A stretch of 64,000 nt of DNA from Atriophallophorus winterbourni (taxonomy: Eukaryota > Platyhelminthes > Trematoda > Plagiorchiida > Microphallidae): NCBI GenBank assembly GCA_013407085.1, contig JACCGJ010019621.1, forward strand, positions 1 to 64,000, written 5' to 3'. Under the pieces are notes generated by a model that was not told where the DNA came from, made no database searches, and worked only from the letters and a program-made list of their open reading frames with translations. The translations under genes were made by a program, and so were the position numbers. This document shows positions 1 to 12,668 of the stretch, one piece after another. Within the stretch, counting starts at the first letter, position 1, and each line of letters begins with the position of its first letter.

Positions 1-3000
1 AATCATTATCAGCTCTGATTAGATTAAATAGTGTCGATCTCAGATTTGTTCACAACGTTTGTAGTTTTTGGACTAAAATTTTAAGCATTGTCAGCTTCGA
101 TTGGTTTAAACATCGTCGCTTTAAGATTGGTTCAGAACCTTTGTAGTTTTCGGACCGAAATAAAAAGCATTGTCAGATCTGATTGGTTTTAAACATTGTG
201 AATCTCAGATTGGTTCAAAACGTTTGTAGTTTATAGACTGAAATATTGAGCAACGTCAGCTCTGATTGGTTCAAACATCGTCTATCTCAGATTCGTTCAA
301 AACGTTTGTAGTTTTTGAACTGGAATATTAATCTTTGTCTGCTCTGATTGCTTCGAACATTGTCGATTTAAAATTGATTTAAATCGTTTGTAGTTTTTGG
401 AATGAAATATTAGGCATTGTCACCTCTGATTAATTCAAACATAGTCGATCTCAGATTGCTTTGAAACGTTTGTAGTTTTTAGACTAAAATATCGAGCCTT
501 GTCTGCTCGGATTGGTTTACACATAATCGATCTCAGGTTGGTTTGAAACGTTTGTAGTTTTTAGACTGAAATAGTAAACATTGTCAGCCCTTATTGAATG
601 AAATATTGTCGATTTCAGATTTGTTCAAAAAGTTTGTTTCGTTACTGAAATATTAAGCATTGTCAGCGCCGATTGGTTCAAACATTGTCGCTCTCAGATT
701 AATTCAAAACGGTTTTACGTTCCGTACTGAAATAATGAGCATTGTCAGTTCTAATTGGTTTTGAACATTGTGGATCTCAGGTTGGTACAAAACGTTTGTA
801 GTTTTTAGACTGAAATATTGAGCATTGTCAGCTTTGATTGGTTCCAACATCGTCCATCTCAGATTCATTCAAAACGTTTTTTCAATTTCTAGACTGAAAT
901 ATTTATCATTGTCAGCTCTGATTAGATTAGATAGTGTTGATCCCAGATTTGTTCAAAACGTTTGTACTTTTTGGACTAAAATATCGAGCATGGTCAGATA
1001 TGATTGGTTTGAACATTTTCATCTCAGATTGTTTCGAAACGTTTGTAGTTTTTAAAATAAAATATTAGGCATTGTCAGCTTTGATTGAATCAAACATTGT
1101 CGAGCTCAGATTGGTGTAAAACCTTTGTAGTTTTTGAACTGAAATATTAGGCATTGTGAGCTCTGATTGCCTCAAACATTGTCGATCTAAATTTGGTTTA
1201 AATCCTTTGTAGTTCCTAGAATGTAATATCAAGCATTGTCAGCTCTGGTTAGTTCAAACGTTGACGATCTCAGATTGCTTCGAAACCCTTGTATTATTTG
1301 GACTGAAATATCGAGCCTTGTCTGCTCTGATTGGTTCAAACTTTGTCGATCTCAGATTTGTTCAAAACGTTTTTAGTTTTTGGACTGAAATATTAAGCAT
1401 TGTCAGCTCTGATTAGATCAAATATTGTCGATCTCAGATTTGTTCAAAACGTTTGTAGTTCTTGGACTAGAATATTAAGCATTGTCAGGTCTGATTGGTT
1501 TAAACATTGTCGATGTGAAATTGATTCGAAACGTTTGTATTTTTCGGACTGAAATATTGAGCCTTGTCTGCTCTGATTGGTTTAAACTTTGTCGATCTCA
1601 GATTGGTTCAAAACGTGTCTAATTTTTCAGACTGGAATATTAAACCTTGTCAGCCCTGAGTGTTCCAAATATTGTTGATTTCAGATTTGTTTAGAAGTTT
1701 GTGATTGTACTGAAATATCGAGCATTGTCAGCTCCGATTGGTTTATAGATTGTCGATATCAAATTGATTCGGAACGTTTGTACTTCTTGGACGAAAATAT
1801 TGAGCATGGTCAGATATAATTGTTTTCATCATTGTCGATCCCAGATTGGTTAAAAACGTTTGTAGTTTTCAGGATGAAATATAAGGCATTGTCAGCTCTG
1901 ATTGGTTCAAACATTGTCGAACTCGGATTGGTTTAAAACCTTTGTAGTTTTTGGACTGAAAAATCGAGCATTGTCAGCTCTGATTGCTTCAAACATTGTT
2001 GATCCGAAATTGGTTTAAATCGTTTGTAGATTCTGGAATGAAATATTGAGCATTGTCAGCTCTGGTTGGTTCAAATATTGCCGATTTCAGATTGCTTCGA
2101 AACCCTTGTAGTATTTGGACTGAAATATCGAGCCTCGTCTGCTGTGATTGGTTCAATCTTTGTCGATTTCAGGTTGGTTTAAAACGTTTGTAGTTTTCAG
2201 ACTGAAATAGTGACCATTGTCAGCTTTGATTGGATCGAATATTGTCGATTTCAGATTTGTTCAAAAAGTTTGTTTTTTTACTGAAATATTAAGCATTATC
2301 AGCTCTGATTGGTTCATACATTGTCGATCTCAGATTAATTCAAAACGTTTGTACTTTTTGGACTGAAATAATGGGCATTGTCAGATCTCATCGCTTTTGA
2401 ACATTGTGGATCTAACATTGCTTCAAAACGTTTTTAATTTTTAGATTGAAATATAAGGCATTGTCAGCTCTGATTAGATCAAATATTGTCGATCTCAGAT
2501 TTGTTTGAAACGTTTTTAGTTTTTGGACTGAAATAAAAGGCATTGTCAGATCTGATTGGTTTTGAACATTGTGGATTTCAGGTTGGTACAAAACGTTTGT
2601 AGTTTATAGACTGAAATATTGAGCATTGTCAGCTCTGATTGGTTCAAACAACGTCCATCTCAGATTCGTTCGAAACGTTTGTAGTTTTTGAACTGAAATA
2701 ATAATCTTTGTCTGCTCTGATTGCTTCAAACATTGTCGATCTGAAATTGGTTTGAATCGTTTGTAGTTTTTAGGATGAAATATTTAGCATTGTCAGCTGT
2801 GATTGGTTCAAACATTGTCGAACTCAGATTGATTTAAAAACTTTGTAGTTTTTGGACTGAAATATTGAGCATTGTCAGCTCTGATTAGATCAAAAATTGT
2901 CGTTCTCAGATTTGTTCGAAACCTTTGTAGTTTTTGGACTGAAATAATAAGCATTGTCATATCTGATTGGTTTTGAACATTGTGGATCATAGAATGGTTC

Positions 3001-6000
3001 AAAACGTTTGTAGTTTTTAGACTGAAATATTGAGCATTGTTAGCTCTGATTGGTTCAAACATCGTCCATCTCAGTTTCGTTCGAAACGTTCGTAGTTTTT
3101 TAACTGAAATATTAATCATTGTGTGCTCTGGTTGCTTCAAACATTGTCGATCTGAAATTGGTTTAAATCTTTTGTAGTTTTCGGAATGAAATATTAGGCA
3201 TTGTCAGCTCTGATTAATTCAAACATAGTCGATCTCAGATTGCTTTGAAACGTTTGTAGTTTTCAGACTAAAATATCGAGCCTTGTGTGCTCGGATTGGT
3301 TTTAACATTGTCGATCTCAGGTTGATTTAAAACGTTTGTAGTTTTTAGACTGAAATAGTAAACATTGTCAGCCCTGATTGAATGAAATATTGTCGATTTC
3401 AGATTTGTTCAAGAAGTTTGTTTTGTTACTGAAATATTGAACTTTGTCAGCGCCGATTGGTTAATACATTGTCGCTCTCAGATTAATTCAAAACGCGTGT
3501 ACTTTTTGTACTGAAATAATTAGCATTGTCAGTTCTGATTGGTTTTAAACATTGTGGATCTCAGGTTAGCACAAAACGTTTCTAGTTTTTAGACTGAAAT
3601 ATTGAGCATTGTAAGCTCTGATTGATTCAAACATCGTCCATCTCAGATTCGTTCAAATCGTTTTTAATTTTTGGACTGAAATAATAATCATTGTCAGCTC
3701 TGATTGGTTTGAACATCGTCGCTTCAGAACCTTTGTAGTTTCCGGACGAAAATAATGAACATTGTCATATCTGATTACTTTCGAACATTGTGGATCTCAG
3801 ATTGGTTCGATAGGTTTGTAGTTTTTGTACTGGAATATTGAGCATTGTCAGCTCTGATTGCTTCAAACATTGTCGATTTCAGATTTGTTCGAAAAGTTTG
3901 TTTTTACTGAAATATTAAGCATTGTCAGCTCCTTTTGGTCCATGCATTGTCGATTACAGATTGATTCAAAACGGTTGTACATTTTGGACTAAAATATTGA
4001 GCATGGTCAGATTTGATTGGTTTGAACATTTTCATCTCAGATTGGTTCGAAACGTTTGTAGTTTTGGGAATGAAATATTAGACATTGTGTGCTTTGATTG
4101 CTTCAAACATTGTCGATTTGAAATTGGTTTAAATCGTTTGAAGTTTCTGGAATGAAATATCAAGAATTGTCAGCTCTGGTTAGTTCAAACGTTGACGATC
4201 TCAGATTGCTTCGAAACCGTTTTATTATTTGGACTGAAATATCGAGCCTTGTCTGCTCTGATTGGTTCAAACTTTGTCGATCTCAGATTTGTTTAAAACG
4301 TTTTAAATTCTTGGACTGAAATATTAAGCCGTGTCAGCTCTGATTAGATCGAATATTGTCGATCTCAGATTTGTTTGAAACGTTTGTAGTTTTTGGACTA
4401 AAATATTGAGCATTGGCAGCTCTGATTGGTTTAAACATCGTCGGTCTCAGATTGGTTCAAAACCTTCGTAGTTTTCGAACTGAAATAATGAGCATTGTCA
4501 GATCTGATTGGTTTCAAACATTGTGGATCTTAGATTGGTTCAAAACGTTTGTAGTTCTCAGACAAAAATATTGGGCATTGTCAGCTCTGATTGGTTCAAA
4601 CATCGTCCATCTCAGATTCGTTCAAAACGTTAGTAGTTTCTGAACAGAAATTTTAATCATTGTCTGCTCTGATAGCTTCAAACATTGTCGATCTGAAATT
4701 GCTTAGAAACGTTTGTAGTTTTTGGACTGAAATATCGAGCCCTGTCTGCTCTCATTGGTTTAAACTTTGTCGATCTCAGGTTCGTCTAAAACGTTTCTAA
4801 TTTTTAGACTGGAATATTAAACCTTGTCAGCCCTGAGTGTTTCAAACATTGTTGATTTCAGATTTGTTCGAAAAGTTTGTGATTGTATTGAAATATTGAG
4901 CATTGTCAGCTCCGATTGGATCATAGATTGTCGATCTGAAATCGGTTTGAATCGTTAGTAGTTTCTGAACAGAAATTTTAATCATTGTCTGCTCTGATAG
5001 CTTCAAACATTGTCGATCTGAAATTGCTTCGAAACGTTTGTAGTTTTTGGACTGAAATATCGAGCCTTGTCTGCTCACATTGGTTTAAACTTTGTCGATT
5101 TCAAGTTGGTCTAAAACGTTCCTAATTTTTGGTCTGAAATATTAAACCTTGTCAGCCCTGAGTGTTTCAAACATTGTTGATTTCAGATTTGTTCGAAAAG
5201 TTTGTGATTGTACTGAAATATCGAGCATTGTCAGCTCCGATAGGTTCATAGATTGCCGATATCAAATTGATTCGAAACGTTTGTACTTTTTAGACGAAAA
5301 TATTGAGCATGGTCAGATATGATTGGTTTCATCATTGTCAATCCCAGATCGGTTCAAAACGTTTGTTGTTTTCGGAATGAAATATAAGGCATTGTCAGCT
5401 CTGATTGGTTCGAACATTGTCGAACTCGGATTGGTTTAAAACCTTTGTAGTTTTTGGACTGAAAAATCGAGCATTGTCAGCTCTGATTGCTTCAAACATT
5501 GTTGATCCGAAATTGGTTTAAATCGTTTGTAGAGTCTGGAATGAAATATTGAGCATTGTCAGCTCTGGTTGGTTCAAATATTGCAGATTTCAGATTGCTT
5601 CGAAACCCTTGTAGTATTTGGACTGAAATATCGAGCCTCGTCTGCTGTGATTGGTTCAATCTTTGTCGATTTCAGGTTGGTTTGAAACGTTTGTAGTTTT
5701 CAGACTGAAATAATGACCGTTGTCAGCTTTAATTGAATCGAATATTGTCGAATTCAGATTTGCTCAAAAAGTTTGTTTTTTTACTGAAATATTAAGCATT
5801 ATCAGCTCTGATTGTTTCATGCATTGTCGATCTCAGATTAATTCAAAACGTTTGTACTTTTTGGACTGAAATAATAGGCATTGTCAGATCTCATCGCTTT
5901 TGAACATTGTGGATCTTAGATTGCTTCAAATCGTTTGTAGATTGAAGAATGGAATGTTGAGCAATGTCAGCCCTGATTGGTTCAAACATCGTCCATCTCA

Positions 6001-9000
6001 GATTCGTTTAAAACGTTTTCAATTTTTAAATTGAAATATTAGGCATTGTCAGCTCTGATTAGATCGAATATTGTCGATCTCAGATTTGTTTGGAACGTTT
6101 TTAGTTTTCGGACTTAAATATTAAGCATTGTCATCTTTGATTGGTTTTATCATCGTCGCTCTCAGATTGGTTCAAAACCTTTGTAGTTTTCGGACTGAAA
6201 TAAAAGGCATTGTCAGATCTGATTGGTTCCGAACATTGTGGATCTCAGGTTGGTTTAAAACGTTTGTAGTTTATAGACTGAAATATTGAGCATTGTCAGC
6301 TCTGATTGGTTCAAACAACGTCCATCTCAGATTCGTTCGAAACGTTTTTAATTTTTGGACCGAAATATTAGGCATTTTCAGCTCTGATCAGATCAGATAT
6401 TGTAGATCTCAGATTCGTTTAAAACGTTTGTAGATTTGGAATAAAATATCGAGCCTTGTCTGCTCTCATTGGTTTAAACTTCGTCGATCTCAGGTTGGTC
6501 TAAAACGTTTCTAATTTTTAGACTGGAATATTTAACCTCGTCAGCCCTGAGTGTTTCAAACATTGTTGATTTCAGATTTGTTCGAAAAGTTTGTGATTGT
6601 ACTGAAATATTGAGCATTGTCAGCTCCGATTGGTTCATAGATTGTCGATCTGAAATTGGTTTGAATCGTTTGTAGTTTCTGGAATAAAATATTAAGCATT
6701 GTCAGCTCTGATTGGTTCAAGTATTGCCAATCTCAGATTGCTTCGAAACCCTTGTAGTATTTGGACTGAAATATCGAGCCTTGTCTGCTCTGATTGGTCC
6801 AATTTTTTTCGATCTCCGTTTGGTTTGAAACGTTTGTAGTTTTTAGACTGAAATAATAACCATTGTCAGCCCTGATTGGATCAAATATTGTCGATTTCAG
6901 ATTTGTTCAAAAAGTTTGTTTTTTTACTGAAATATTAAGCATTGTCAGCTCTGATTTGTTCATACATTGTCGATCTGAGATTAATTCAAAACGTTTGTAC
7001 TTTTTGGACTGAAATAATAGGCATTGTCAGATCCGATTGGTTTTAAACATTGTGGACCTCAGATTAGTTCAAATCGTTTGTAGTTTGTGGAATGAAATAT
7101 TGAGCATTGTCAGCTCTGATTGGTTCAAACATCGTCCATTTCAGATTCGTTCAAAACGTTTTTAATTTTTGGACCGAAATATTAGGCATTTTCAGCTCTG
7201 ATCAGATCAGATATTGTAGATCTCAGATTTGTTTAGAACGTTTGTAGTTTTTGGAATAAAATATTAGGCATTGTCATATCTGATCGGTTTCGAACATTGT
7301 GAATCTCAGATTGGTTCAAAACGTTTGTAGTTCATAGACTGAAATATTGAGCATTGTCAGCTCTGATTGGTTCAAATATCGTCCATCGCAGATTCGTTCA
7401 AAACATTTGTAGTTTTTGAACTGAAATATTAATCTTTGTCTGCTCTGATTGCTTCAAACATTGTCGATCTGAAATTGGTTTAAATCGTTTGTAGTTTTTG
7501 GAATGAAACATTTAGCATTGTCAGCTCTGATTGGTTCAAACATTGTCGAACTCAGATTGGTTTGTTACCTTCGTAGTTTTTAGACTTAAATATTGAGCAT
7601 TGTCAGCTCTGATTAGATCAAATATTGTCGATCTCAAATTTGTTCGAAACCTTTGTAGTTTTTGGACTGAAATAATAAACATTGTCATATCTGATTGGTT
7701 TTGAATATTTTGGATCATAAAATTCAAAACGTTTGTAGTTTTTAGACTGAAATATTGAACATTGTTAGCTTTGATTGGTTCAAACATCGTCCATCTCAGT
7801 TTCGTTCAAAACGTTCGTAGTTTTTTAACTGAAATATTAATCATTGTGTGCTCTGGTTGCTTCAAACATTGTCGATCTGAAATTGGTTTAAATCGTTTGT
7901 AGTTTTTGAAATGAAATATTTAGCATTGTCAGCTCTGATTGGTTCAAACATTGTCGAACTCAGATTGGTTCAAAACCCTTGTAGTTTTTGGACTGAAATA
8001 TCAAGCTTTGTCTGCTCTGATTGGTTTGAACTTTGTCGATCTCAGATTGCTTCAAAACGTTTGTAGTTTGTGAACTGAAATATCCAGCATCGTCAGCTCT
8101 GATTGGTTGAAACATTGTCGATCTCAAATTGTTTTACAACGTCTGTAGTTTTTGGACTGAAATATTGCGCATTGTCAGATCTGATTGGTCTAAACACTGT
8201 CGATCTGAGATAGGTTCTAAACGTTCGTATTTTTTAGAGTTAAATATTAGGCCTTGTCAGCTCTGATTGGTTCAAACATTTTCGGTCTCAGATTAGTTTG
8301 AAACGTTTTTATTTTTAGGAGTGAAATATCGAGCATTGTTAGCTCAGATTGGCTTAAACATCGTCGATCTCAGATCGGTTCAAAACGTTCGTAGTTTTTA
8401 TAAATAAATATTAAGCATTGTCAGCTCTGATTGGTTCAAACATTGTTGATCTCACATTTGTTTAAAACGTTTGCAGTTTTTGAACAGACATTTCGGCATT
8501 CTCAGCTCTAATTGGTTCAAAAATGGTCGATCGCAGATTAATTTCGAACGGTCGTAGTTTTTAGAGTTAAATAATGAGAATTGTCATCTCTGATTGGATC
8601 AAACATTGTGGATCTAAGTTACGTTCAAAATGTTTGTAGTTTTTGGACTAACACATTAAGCATTGTCATCTCTGATAAGATCAAACATTGTCGATCTAAG
8701 ATTGATTCAAAACGTTTGTAGTTTTTGGAGTTAAATAAGGAGAATTGTCATCTCTGAATGGTTCAAACTTTGTCGATCTCAGATTGGTTTAAAACGTTTG
8801 TAGTTCTTAGACAGAAATATCAATCATTGTCAGCCCTGATTGGTTCAAACATTGTCGATTTTAGATTATTTTCGAAACGGTTGCTGCTTTTGGACGAACA
8901 TTTTGGCATTCTCTACTCTGATTGGTTTAAACATTGTGGATCTCAGATTAATTTCACACGTTTGTAGTTTGTGGACTGAAATATTCAGCATTGTCAGCTC

Positions 9001-10663
9001 TGATGGTTGAAACATTGTCGATCTCAGATTAGTTTGAAACGTTTATAATTTTTTGACTGAATATAAAGCATTTTCAGCTCTGATTGGTTCACACATTGCC
9101 GATCACAAATTGGTTTGGAACGTTTGTATGTTTAAGATTGGAATAATAAGCATTGTCAGTTCTGATTGGCCGGATACGTTTGTAGTTTTAGTACGGAAAT
9201 AAAACGCATTGTCAGCTTTGATTTGTTCACACATTGTCGATTTTAGATTGGTTTACAACGTTTGTAGTTTCAGACTGAAATACTAATCATTGCCAGCTTT
9301 GATTATTTCAAACATCGTCTATCTCAAATTGCGTTAAAACGTTTTTAGATTTTGGACTGAAATTTTGAGAATTGTTTGTTCTGATAAGTTCAAACATTGT
9401 CGATCTCAGATATGTTTTAAACGTTTGTTATTAAACAGAAATAATAAGCATTGTCAGCTCTGATTGCTTCAAACATTGTCGATCTCAGATAGTTTTAAAA
9501 CGTCTGTAGTTTTTGACTGAAATACTGCGCATTGTCAGATCTGATTGGTCTAAACATTGTCGAACTGAGATAGGTTCTAATCGTTCCTATTTTGCAGAGT
9601 TAGGTATTAGGCATTGTCAGCTCTGATTGGTTCAAACATTTACGGTATCAGATAAGTTTGGAACGTTTTTACTTTTAAGACTGGAATATCGAGCATTGTA
9701 AGCTCTGATTGGCTTAAACATCGTCGATCACAGATTGGTTCAAAACGTTCGTAATTTTTATAATGAAATATTAATCATTTCCAGCTTTGATTGGTTCAAA
9801 CATTGTTGATCTCAGATGTGTTCAAAACGTTTGCAGTTTTTGGACAGAACTTTTGGCATTCTCAGCTCTGATTGGTTTGAAAATTGTCGATCTCAGATTA
9901 TTTCCAAACTTTTGTAGTTTTTGGAGTTAAATAAGGAGAATTGTCATTTCTGATTGGTTCAAACATTGTCGATCTCAGTAACGTTCAAATTGTTTGAATT
10001 TTTGGACTATTAAGAACTGTCAGATCTCATTGGTTCAAACATTGTGAATCTCAGATTGGCTCAAAACGTTCGTATTTTTTAGACTGAAGTATTAGGCATT
10101 GTCAGCTCTGATTGGTTCAAACATCGTCTATCTCAGATTGGTTCGAAACGTTTGTTGATTTCGAAGTGAAATATTAAGCATTGTCTGCTTTGATTAATTT
10201 AAACATTGTCAATCTCAGATTAGTTCAAAACGTTTGTTTTTTCACAGAAATATTAAGCATTGTCTGCTCTAATTAGTTTAAACATTGTCAATGTAAGATA
10301 AGTTCAAAACGTTTGTTTTTTCACATGAATATTAAGCATTGTTAGATCTGATTGGTTCAAACATTGTCGATCTGAGATAGGTTCTAAACGTTTGTAGTTC
10401 TCAAAGTTAAATATAAGGCATTGTCAGCCCTGATTAATTCAAACATTGTCGATCTCAGATTAGTTTAACATGTTTTTAGTTTTGAGACAGAAATATTGAG
10501 CATTGTCAGCTCTGTTTGGGTCAAACATCGTCGATCTCAGATCGGTTCAAAACGTTCGTAATTTTGAGAATGGAATATTATGCATTGTCAGCTCTGATTG
10601 GTTCAAACATTGTCGATCTCAGATTATTCCAGAACGTTCGTAGTTTTTACGATGAAATATTAT
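1..10663 (+). repeat. 82-bp satellite array, segment 1 (about 130 units)
   Basis: Head-to-tail repeats with a unit near 82 bp. Landmarks in order are ATTGTCAGCTCTGATTGG, TTCAAACATTGTCGATCTC, AGATTGGTTCAAAACG, TTTGTAGTTTTTGGACTG and AAATATTAAGC. Units diverge from each other by roughly 10-25% by eye. The first 8 kb is a distinct subfamily with frequent TCTGCTCTGATTGCTTC and GATCTGAAATTGG variants. It also contains shortened units in which the spacer reads AAAAAGTTTGTTTTTTTACTG. From about 8 kb the units resemble segments 2 and 3 (GGACAGACATTTTGGCATTC and GGAGTTAAATAAGGAG variants). No gene is visible. Short open frames here are products of the repeat. Confidence 0.97.
2030..5900 (+). repeat. 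Large-scale duplication inside satellite segment 1
   Basis: A run of rare variants recurs at about +3.5 kb. The block near 2047-2400 (CAAATATTGCCGATTTCAG, then GAGCCTCGTCTGCTGTG, then a short poly-T unit) reappears near 5550-5900 in the same order. A second pair, with CGTCCATCTCAGTTTCGTTC at 3063 and 7788, is 4725 bp apart. A small nearby pair carries GCTCTGATAGCTTCAAAC near 4670 and 4985, about 313 bp apart. These spacings are not exact multiples of 82 because shortened units lie inside the blocks. Outer limits are approximate. Confidence 0.7.
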
Positions 10664-11153
10664 ACATAACACAGACCTTTTGCTGTGCGGTCGCATTATT
10701 CCGTGCTCTTGCGTTTTTGGATCTACTTCATTCCCATATCGTCCTATCTGGATAATTTTTACCTTTTTGGACTCCTCTTAACACACGCATTGTGTTCATA
10801 CCATTTTTGGAGGCAGAACAAGCAATCTTAGAAAAATCAGTTCTCTACATTTTGAACCAAACTAGACCTACTCGGGCAAGTTTGTGTGCAACACTGAATA
10901 TTGGATTGAGTTTACCACCATTCGAAAGAGCTCGCTTTCCCACTTCGCTTGACACATTGGACCGGAAAATCGGATCCAATCTGAAGGAGCTACGACGAAT
11001 TTTGTTACCCACCTTTCCTGTGGCGAGATTATTCACTCACCCACTTTCAACAACCCTAAATCCGCTTCGGACCCGACTTCGTTTCATACGTGCCAACGCG
11101 CGCACACCCATTTACCACACAGATCGATCGATAAATCTTTTCACCCCGGCGTC
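10664..11153 (+). other. 5' leader of the CR1-like element
   Basis: About 490 bp of non-satellite sequence between the array junction and the ORF1 ATG. A stop-free stretch (10792-11157) spans most of it and overlaps the ORF1 ATG in an ATGA, but it begins at GTG and contains no ATG, so I treat it as untranslated leader. Internal promoters are known in this region for related elements. I see no motif here that I can name securely. Confidence 0.6.
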
Positions 11154-12666
11154 ATGACCTTACGAGCGAAGCCCAGTGAAGGCGGTCACATGTGCAAAAT
11201 TTGTCGAAAGGCGGTAAGTCACAATGCCCGACACGCTAGTTGTTTTATTTGTCACGATAAAGTTCATATGAAGTGTGATGTTACCCTGACTGCTGATGCT
11301 ATTGCAATTATCAATAAAAATGAAATGCCAGGATTATGCTATATCTGTCATGTATGCAGAATTGAACCTAGAAACTGTACAAAGACGACTGCGAGCTCAC
11401 AGACTGAAACTAATATGGGGGTGTTGAATTTAGAGGACCGCATACAGAGAATTGAAGGTTTGATGAATGACTTATTAGTTAGCAAACTGAAGCCTAGACT
11501 TGAGTGTGGAGATCGTGTTTCATCTCCGTTTCTAAGGAAGCAGGAAGGCAAAAAATGCGATGATGAACATACGGACATTCGACCTAGCAATTCAGAACAA
11601 ATGAGCCGTTCCCATGATCCGCGTGCCTTGGAAAGGTCTGAAACAAATTCAACAAAATCCGAGAATGAAAAGCGAGCCGTTAAACAACAAACTGATCCCA
11701 AAACAGATAATGCTTTGGTGAAACGAAATAACATCTCCACCAATCGTAAGGCACACTTTCTGAGTGTCATTTGTACTGACGTTCCTGAGCCAGAATGCAC
11801 TCTCTTCAAAGACCGTCAAAGGCATGATGAAGAAAAATGGAAGGAACTGTGTGAACTTATGAAAATTGGAACTGTAGTGCCGTTAGCATTGACTCGTTTA
11901 ACTAGACGGCGTGATTCACCTCATCAGGATAAACCCAGACTTATTGAGGGTTAACTTAGCAAATGAGCGTGACCTGGAAAACGTATTACTAAATTCTTAC
12001 CTACTTGGGTCTAACAATTCACTGAATATTCGCATTCATGTTGATATTCCATGGTCCGAAAGGAGGAACAATACATACGACAATAGAAAGACATCTAATC
12101 GCAATCTCATCATCCTCGGAGTTCCCGAACTGGCAGACAATCCTGAGGCTAACGAGCGAGCTGAGCATGACTACAGGCAATGGAGTTTTCTGGCTGATAC
12201 CATTTTCGTCGAAAAGGCCGTTGTCGTGGATACTTTTAGACTGCCTTCCTCAGCAAAATACAAAGGTAATGGGCCACGTCCATTAAAAATAAACTTCCTA
12301 ATGAGTACTATGGTTGATACTGTACGTTCCAACTGGAAAAGCTGGAAACACAAAATCCCAAAAGGTGTCATCCTTAGCGATCACATAAACACTGATATAA
12401 ATGCAGCCCATTCTGCATTAAATACTGTCAGGATTGATGAAGCCCTATCAACTGAACCAAGAAATGAATCTTCAGCTGGGACACAAAATCCGCAATCGAA
12501 CGCAAAGCCATCCCAACTGACTCCCAAGAGTGGACTGAAGCCAGATAAAGAAATCTTTTTCGGCCAAAAAGAGGACTCGATTTGCGCCTCTCAACCTGAA
12601 ACGACCGATATGCTACTTAACTTGTCAAAAAACAGAACAGTGCCGACTCTTCCAGAGTCGGCGTGA
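11154..12666 (+). pseudogene. CR1-like ORF1 with PHD-type zinc finger, one frameshift
   Basis: ORF1 proteins of such elements bind element RNA and act as chaperones in the ribonucleoprotein. The first frame (11154-11954) starts at a real ATG. It carries a PHD-like C4HC3 finger at residues 14-68 (C14, C17, C30, C33, H38, C41, C65, C68) and then a probable coiled segment around LEDRIQRIEGLMNDLL. The second frame continues to 12666 with NLIILGVPE and PKGVILSDHIN motifs, which resemble the RRM-like and C-terminal domains of ORF1 proteins. The two frames overlap at 11911-11954. The protein similarity crosses from one to the other at about 11940-11946 (CTTATTGAGG), consistent with one extra base. 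Without it the product would be about 503 residues, a usual size. The TGA at 12664 lies two bases before the ORF2 ATG. A programmed +1 shift is possible but less likely than a mutation. Confidence 0.8.
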
Positions 12667-12668
12667 CA

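Noticed and set aside
825..10500. Many small reading frames (about 60-110 codons) on both strands in satellite segment 1
   Set aside because: They follow the 82-bp unit through its open frames, mostly begin at non-ATG codons, and change with every indel. There is no codon bias, domain or conserved start.
10792..11157. 121-codon open frame before ORF1, overlapping its ATG in an ATGA
   Set aside because: It begins at GTG and has no ATG anywhere. I recognise no domain. Its place fits a 5' leader.
11348..11809. 153-codon minus-strand frame opposite ORF1
   Set aside because: Shadow of the coding strand; the plus strand has the PHD finger and matches ORF1 organisation.
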